Shown here: positions 15,461 through 19,293 of the stretch, piece after piece
Numbering within the stretch: position 1 is the stretch's first letter
Layout of the letters: every line of letters starts with the position of its first letter
DNA from: Akkermansiaceae bacterium
Lineage (GTDB): Bacteria; Verrucomicrobiota; Verrucomicrobiia; Verrucomicrobiales; Akkermansiaceae
DNA length: 19,293 nt
Direction of reading: 5' to 3'
NCBI GenBank assembly: GCA_018676385.1
Contig: JABHEX010000114.1
Coordinates: 1-19,293, forward strand
The notes under the pieces: model-generated
What the model was told of the DNA's origin: nothing
The model's input: the letters and a program-made list of their open reading frames with translations, nothing else
Database searches by the model: none
Program-made: the position numbers and the translations under genes

Positions 15461-16996
15461 ATGAAGTTAATCAATCTTTTTATGGTATTCTGCATGGCTA
15501 CTTTCGCACAGGCAGCCAACAAGCCGAATATTGTTCTCATCATGGTGGACGACATGGGTTGGTCTGATATCGAACCTTATGGTGCGGAAATTATTCAGAC
15601 GCCTCACCTTAATCGGTTAGCGTCTGAAGGTCTACGATTTCGGCAGTTTTATAACAATGCCAAGTGCACCACAACGCGTGCTTCGCTTCTCACGGGTCTT
15701 TATCCGCGCAATGGTGGCCGTGGAATCGAGCTTCTCAACGATGATATGGTTACTCTTGGAGAAGGAATGAAACTGGCTGGTTATCAGACGGGAATCAGCG
15801 GCAAGTGGCACAATGGCAGCCGTGCACCCCATCGCCCCTATGACCGCGGCTTTGATCAGTCATACGGGTTATGGGATGGTGCCTGTAATTTTTTTGATCC
15901 TGCACAGCCTGACCCGAAATTCAAGGGTGGGCGTATCCGATTCTATGGAGAGAATGACAAAAGGATCACTAAGTTTCCTGATGGCTTTTACACGACTGAT
16001 GCCTTTACTGATGAGGCGGTGAAAATGATCAAGGGCTTTGCTAGTTTAGGTGATCCTTTTCTCGTTTATATTCCTTACACTGCGCCACACTATCCGATCC
16101 ATGCAAAACCCAAAGATATAGCGAAGTATAAGGGCAAATTTTCCATGGGGTGGGACGAGCTGCAGAAACGTCGCTATGCGAAGACCGTTGAAATAGGGCT
16201 CACCGACCCGAAGTGGAAACTACCGCCACGTGATCCCGAGGCGAACCCTTGGGGGCAGGCTAAGAACAAGGGCTGGCAGAACCAGCGCATGGAGGTATAC
16301 GCTGCGATGATCGACTGTGTGGATCAAGGAATCGGCAGGATCATGCAGGCTCTCAAGGATGCTGGTGTTGATGATAACACACTGGTTTTATTTTTGTCTG
16401 ACAACGGGAGTTCTGCTGAATCACCGGGTGGTGAAAACAACACGGCCCACATTCCAGGCCCCAAGGAGTATTACTCGCACGTGGGCCCGAGTTGGGCGCA
16501 TGCCCAGAACGCTCCATTTCGTAGATATAAATCACGTATGCATGAAGGTGGGATTGCTACTCCATTAATTGCGCATTGGCCCGGAGTCGTTCCTAAAAAT
16601 ACGTTTACCGACCAGATCGGGCACGTCATTGATTTTCTTCCAACATTTCTGGAAATGGGTGGAACTGCCTATCCAAAAAAGTATAAGGGCAAGAAGGTTA
16701 TTCCATTTGAGGGAATGAGTCTATTGGAGGTATTCAAATCACCAGCCAAGACCATCAAACGTGATCAATCACTCTGCTGGGCTTTTGCCGGCAGTCGGGC
16801 AGTCAGGGAAGATAACTGGAAGCTGGTCTGGGATGCTCGTGTGAAAAACTGGGAACTCTACGACATGGCGGCAGATCGCACTGAGATGAATGATCTTAGC
16901 AAGGTTAAACCGGAGGTAGCTAATAGGCTAAGAACTCAGTGGGAAAACTGGGCTAAGCAAACGGGAGTCCAATACAAATCTTCAAAGCTAAGATAG
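15461..16996 (+). CDS. Secreted type I sulfatase (arylsulfatase-like)
   Basis: A 511-residue formylglycine-dependent sulfatase that hydrolyses sulfate esters, probably of a polysaccharide or its fragments. Signal peptide 1-19 (LINLFMVFCMATFAQA, then ANKPN). Metal-site Asp30/Asp31 in IVLIMVDDMGW. The formylglycine motif is CTTTRASLLTGLYPR (C69, R73), with Thr at the position that is Pro in the canonical C-x-P-x-R. GISGKWHNG carries the conserved Lys and His. SDNGSS is the second metal-binding motif (Asp-Asn). The C-terminal subdomain contains LYDMAADRTEMNDLS. A maturase (FGE or anSME) is not in the window. Substrate cannot be assigned. ATG start with the leader TTTTTTTAC and no Shine-Dalgarno. 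No neighbouring SusC/D or transporter genes are present. Confidence 0.94.
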   Translation: MKLINLFMVFCMATFAQAANKPNIVLIMVDDMGWSDIEPYGAEIIQTPHLNRLASEGLRFRQFYNNAKCTTTRASLLTGLYPRNGGRGIELLNDDMVTLGEGMKLAGYQTGISGKWHNGSRAPHRPYDRGFDQSYGLWDGACNFFDPAQPDPKFKGGRIRFYGENDKRITKFPDGFYTTDAFTDEAVKMIKGFASLGDPFLVYIPYTAPHYPIHAKPKDIAKYKGKFSMGWDELQKRRYAKTVEIGLTDPKWKLPPRDPEANPWGQAKNKGWQNQRMEVYAAMIDCVDQGIGRIMQALKDAGVDDNTLVLFLSDNGSSAESPGGENNTAHIPGPKEYYSHVGPSWAHAQNAPFRRYKSRMHEGGIATPLIAHWPGVVPKNTFTDQIGHVIDFLPTFLEMGGTAYPKKYKGKKVIPFEGMSLLEVFKSPAKTIKRDQSLCWAFAGSRAVREDNWKLVWDARVKNWELYDMAADRTEMNDLSKVKPEVANRLRTQWENWAKQTGVQYKSSKLR

Positions 16997-17048
16997 CAGT
17001 AGTAATTCTGTCTTGCTTCTACCCTTGCTCTTCCTGCATCTTACTGGT

Positions 17049-18137
17049 GTGAGCCAAATCCATGTCATTACCGGAAGCGATGAAGGCACCGTCTCTGAGG
17101 AGGCGTTAAAGCTCTATGACAAACTCAAGCCTGAGGGTGGCGATGATTTTTCCCAAGAGGTGATTGATGGCACAGTGGCAAATGCGGACGAGGCGAATAC
17201 GGCATGTGGTCAAGTCATCCAGTCGCTCCAGACGCTACCGTTTTTCGGTGGTGGCAAGACCGTTTGGCTGAAGCGTGCGAATTTTCTCGCCAGTGACCGC
17301 ACCGGTGATGCGGAGTTAACGCAGAATGCCGTGGCGGCATTGTTAGATTGCTTGCAGCAGGGACTGCCGGACGACATTCACTTCATCATTAGCGCGACTG
17401 GTCTCGATAAGCGGCGTGCTTTTTATAAATTTCTCAATAAAGAAGCGAGTGTGCAGAGCTTTGATAAGCCGGACGTCTCACGCGACGGTTGGCAGGAGCA
17501 GGTGGCTTCGATTGTTAGTAAAAAAGCCACAGAGCGTGGGCTGCAGTTTAATCGTGAGGCGCTTGATCTATTTGTGATGCTCGCTGGAGAAGATACCAGG
17601 CAGATAAATAGCGAGCTCGAAAAGATTGATATTTACCTTGGTGATCGCCGCGAGGTCAATGAGGAGGATGTGCGTCTGCTGGTGCCGCTGAGCCGTGCGG
17701 GGGTTGTTTTTGAAATTGGGAATGCATTGCAGAAACGTAATGCATCACGCGCAATTAAACTGATCGACCAGCAACTCGCCCGCAAGGAGAGTGCTGTGGG
17801 TATTCTGCGTGCCTCGATCATCCCAACGGTGAGGAATTTGTTTATGGCATGCGCTGTCAGCGAAGGTCGTAGCCTGCCGAGTGGAAACTATCAATCTTAC
17901 GCGGGTGCGCTGGATTCCTTGCCCGAAGCCGAACGCGCATGGCTACCACAGAAAAAAGCCGGTGGCGTAAATGCTTATCCGATGTTTCTTGCCAGTCGTA
18001 ATGCCATGGGATTTGGCACTGGTAAGTTGCGTGATGCCATGTCCTCTTGTTTGGATGCGGACCGCACATTGGTGACGACCGCACTAGATCACCGTGTAGT
18101 GTTGCACCGCCTAGTTGTTAATATTTGCACTGCATGA
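17049..18137 (+). CDS. holA: DNA polymerase III delta subunit
   Basis: Clamp-loader subunit that opens the sliding clamp during chromosome replication. 362 residues from the GTG at 17049 (typical for HolA, about 340). The N-terminal start is typical, SQIHVITGSDEGTVSEEAL. The delta N-terminal domain continues to about 140, with FFGGGKTVWLKRANFL and the acidic/basic turn LDKRRAFYKFLNK. The helical lid segment GEDTRQINSELEKIDIYLG (180-198) matches the G-D-R-L-x-x-E-x-EKL pattern. The C-terminal collar domain covers about 215-360. The frame is also open to a TTG at 17013, but that adds a hydrophobic stretch absent from the family; GTG is preferred although no Shine-Dalgarno supports it. Overlaps the next gene by ATGA. 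Confidence 0.88.
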   Translation: MSQIHVITGSDEGTVSEEALKLYDKLKPEGGDDFSQEVIDGTVANADEANTACGQVIQSLQTLPFFGGGKTVWLKRANFLASDRTGDAELTQNAVAALLDCLQQGLPDDIHFIISATGLDKRRAFYKFLNKEASVQSFDKPDVSRDGWQEQVASIVSKKATERGLQFNREALDLFVMLAGEDTRQINSELEKIDIYLGDRREVNEEDVRLLVPLSRAGVVFEIGNALQKRNASRAIKLIDQQLARKESAVGILRASIIPTVRNLFMACAVSEGRSLPSGNYQSYAGALDSLPEAERAWLPQKKAGGVNAYPMFLASRNAMGFGTGKLRDAMSSCLDADRTLVTTALDHRVVLHRLVVNICTA

Positions 18138-18496
18138 AGACGCTCGCTATTTGCACCATCATTGGTATTGCCGCTGGCTTGTTAGGTGCGCTGTGTGGTG
18201 TGGGTGGGGGGATAGTTATGGTTCCAGCGTTTGTCGCCGCACTGGGTTTTGAGCAAAAAAAAGCAGTTGCCACCTCGCTTGCTGTGATTGTTGTGATCGC
18301 TGCGATCGCCACCGTAAATAACTCTCGGCAGCCCGGGTTGATCGATTGGAAAGTCGTCGTCCTTGCTGCCACTGCAGCTGCACTTGCAGCATGGTTTGGT
18401 ACTGATCTTATGCTAAAGCTTAGCAACCAGCATCTAACACGTATCTTTGGCGTCGTGTTATTGGTTTTTGGTGTAAAGATGCTTATTGGCAAATAG
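18134..18496 (+). CDS. Half-length TauE/SafE-like membrane protein
   Basis: A 120-residue, very hydrophobic protein of the TauE/SafE (DUF81) type, a family tied to sulfite, sulfonate or organic anion export. It has about four helices: 4-20, 43-62, 72-90, 102-118. The family's glycine-rich loop is clear: AAGLLGALCGVGGGIVMVPA. FLLA-like ends are absent, but LTRIFGVVLLVFGVKML matches the repeat's last helix. Full members have two such halves (about 250 residues); this one ends after the first, with no second-half ORF downstream before trmO, so it may work as a dimer. The ATG at 18134 overlaps the holA stop (ATGA); the upstream TTG at 18125 is less likely. Transport role is inferred. Confidence 0.8.
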   Translation: MKTLAICTIIGIAAGLLGALCGVGGGIVMVPAFVAALGFEQKKAVATSLAVIVVIAAIATVNNSRQPGLIDWKVVVLAATAAALAAWFGTDLMLKLSNQHLTRIFGVVLLVFGVKMLIGK

Positions 18497-18515
18497 GGCA
18501 GATTTTTAGGCTTAT

Positions 18516-19187
18516 CTACACGAGTGAGCAGCTGAGAATTTTAATGCCTCTCTCGTTAGCCAACCAGCGCACATTATACCCATCGATCAGGCAGCCATAC
18601 TCACGTTCAGGATCATCTTGCTGATAGGCGGGCCGAGGATCACATGCCAGTGTGTCGGCGATTAATTGTCTGGTGGAGCCTAGTAGCTCGGCGCTGGCAT
18701 CGTCTGCCCAGGTAATTTTTGACAATCTGGGCGCACCCTGCGCAAAACCATGTTTAGCATCTGGCAAACAATCCGCATAAGGGATATAGGGTTTGATGTC
18801 TAATACTGGGGTGTCATCAACGAGGTCCACACCACTTAATTTTAAAGTAGGGTTTTCTTCACATGAGTAATCAATTTGTTCCAGTTTTACACATGAAAGC
18901 CCAATTGGATTCGGCCTAAAAGGAGATCTGCTGGCAAAAACACCGACTTTATCGTTACCGCCCAGGCGAGGTGGGCGAACGGTCGGTTTCCATTCGTCTC
19001 TGATAGCTTGATGAAAAACAAATACTAGCCAGACATGAGAAAACCCATCCAAACCGCGTAGTGCATCTGTATTTCTAAAATCAGGTTCAAAAACAAGCTT
19101 CCCCCATGCTTTATCGACGAGACCTGCCTGCCGAGGAACCCCAAATTTTTCACCATAACAGGTTCTGACGTGCGCAATGATTTTCAT
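18516..19187 (-). CDS. trmO: tRNA (N6-threonylcarbamoyladenosine(37)-N6)-methyltransferase TrmO
   Basis: SAM-dependent methyltransferase of the UPF0066/TrmO family, which methylates t6A37 of threonine tRNA to m6t6A and so tunes decoding. 223 residues, close to the E. coli protein. Visible motifs: YGEKFGVPRQAGLV (11-24), LDGFSHVWLVFVFH (46-59), PPRLGGNDKVGVFASRSPF (72-90) continuing RPNPIGLS, and the C-terminal ACDPRPAYQQDDPEREYG (181-198). The ATG at 19187 gives MKIIAHVRTC, ahead of the conserved YGEKF; an in-frame ATG at 19211 and a further start at 19229 would add 8 or 14 poorly conserved residues. Converges on the TauE-like gene, with stops 19 bp apart and no clear terminator between. Housekeeping RNA modification gene. 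Confidence 0.93.
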   Translation of the reverse strand: MKIIAHVRTCYGEKFGVPRQAGLVDKAWGKLVFEPDFRNTDALRGLDGFSHVWLVFVFHQAIRDEWKPTVRPPRLGGNDKVGVFASRSPFRPNPIGLSCVKLEQIDYSCEENPTLKLSGVDLVDDTPVLDIKPYIPYADCLPDAKHGFAQGAPRLSKITWADDASAELLGSTRQLIADTLACDPRPAYQQDDPEREYGCLIDGYNVRWLANERGIKILSCSLV

Positions 19188-19293
19188 ATTATACTCATGG
19201 CTAATGCACATCGTTTTGCTCCCACTCAATCATAAATTACAGAAAGATTGGGTAATTATTCCGGTGTTTTGATTGATGACGCGGAAAGCATAA

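Noticed and set aside
17013..17048. TTG start for holA adding a hydrophobic LLPLLFLHL segment
   Set aside because: A cytoplasmic clamp-loader subunit needs no signal-like segment; the family pattern begins at the GTG at 17049.
19204..19272. 22-codon ORF (+) from an ATG at 19204
   Set aside because: Too short to distinguish from chance, overlaps possible upstream starts of trmO, and no supporting leader signal is seen.

Overview
The window looks like a chromosomal piece of a Gram-negative member of the PVC superphylum, most likely a (marine) Verrucomicrobiota bacterium. Four things support this: a single-chain LpxC-FabZ fusion next to lpxA (lipid A synthesis, hence an outer membrane); a PSCyt1/PSD1 cytochrome followed by a Tat-type DUF1501 protein, a pair typical of Planctomycetes and Verrucomicrobia; a secreted sulfatase; and almost no Shine-Dalgarno sequences ahead of the start codons. 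No phage, IS element, CRISPR array or RNA gene was recognised. The assignment is inferred from gene content and was not tested by a database search.

Layout. Positions 1-4107 hold envelope genes: the 3' part of lnt (+, cut by the window edge) converging on the operon lpxC-fabZ > lpxA (-), then a divergent small ORF (+) encoding a putative one-helix membrane protein. Positions 4118-4601 hold a HEAT-like gene (-) split by a one-base frameshift in a homopolymer. Positions 4702-9067 are a two-gene operon (+): a Sec-exported multi-domain cytochrome and a Tat-exported DUF1501 protein. galK (9251-10438, +) follows, behind a good sigma70-like promoter with a palindrome over its -10.

Positions 14306 down to 10435 form a compact minus-strand gene series: DOMON/CBM9-like protein, GLYR/HIBADH-type dehydrogenase, alpha/beta hydrolase, and a PAS-PAS-PP2C (RsbU-type) phosphatase whose stop overlaps that of galK. 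A membrane-anchored DUF1287 protein (14494-15228, +) and a secreted sulfatase (15461-16996, +) come next. holA (DNA polymerase III delta) is then joined by an ATGA overlap to a half-length TauE/SafE-like membrane protein, which converges on trmO (18516-19187, -).

Functionally the window mixes housekeeping genes (lnt, lpxC-fabZ, lpxA, holA, trmO, galK) with accessory genes of a polymer-degrading lifestyle (PSD1/DUF1501 pair, sulfatase). No clear new defence or mobile system is visible. The least explained items are the four-gene minus-strand cluster, the frameshifted HEAT-like gene, the small unannotated ORF and the half-size TauE-like protein.
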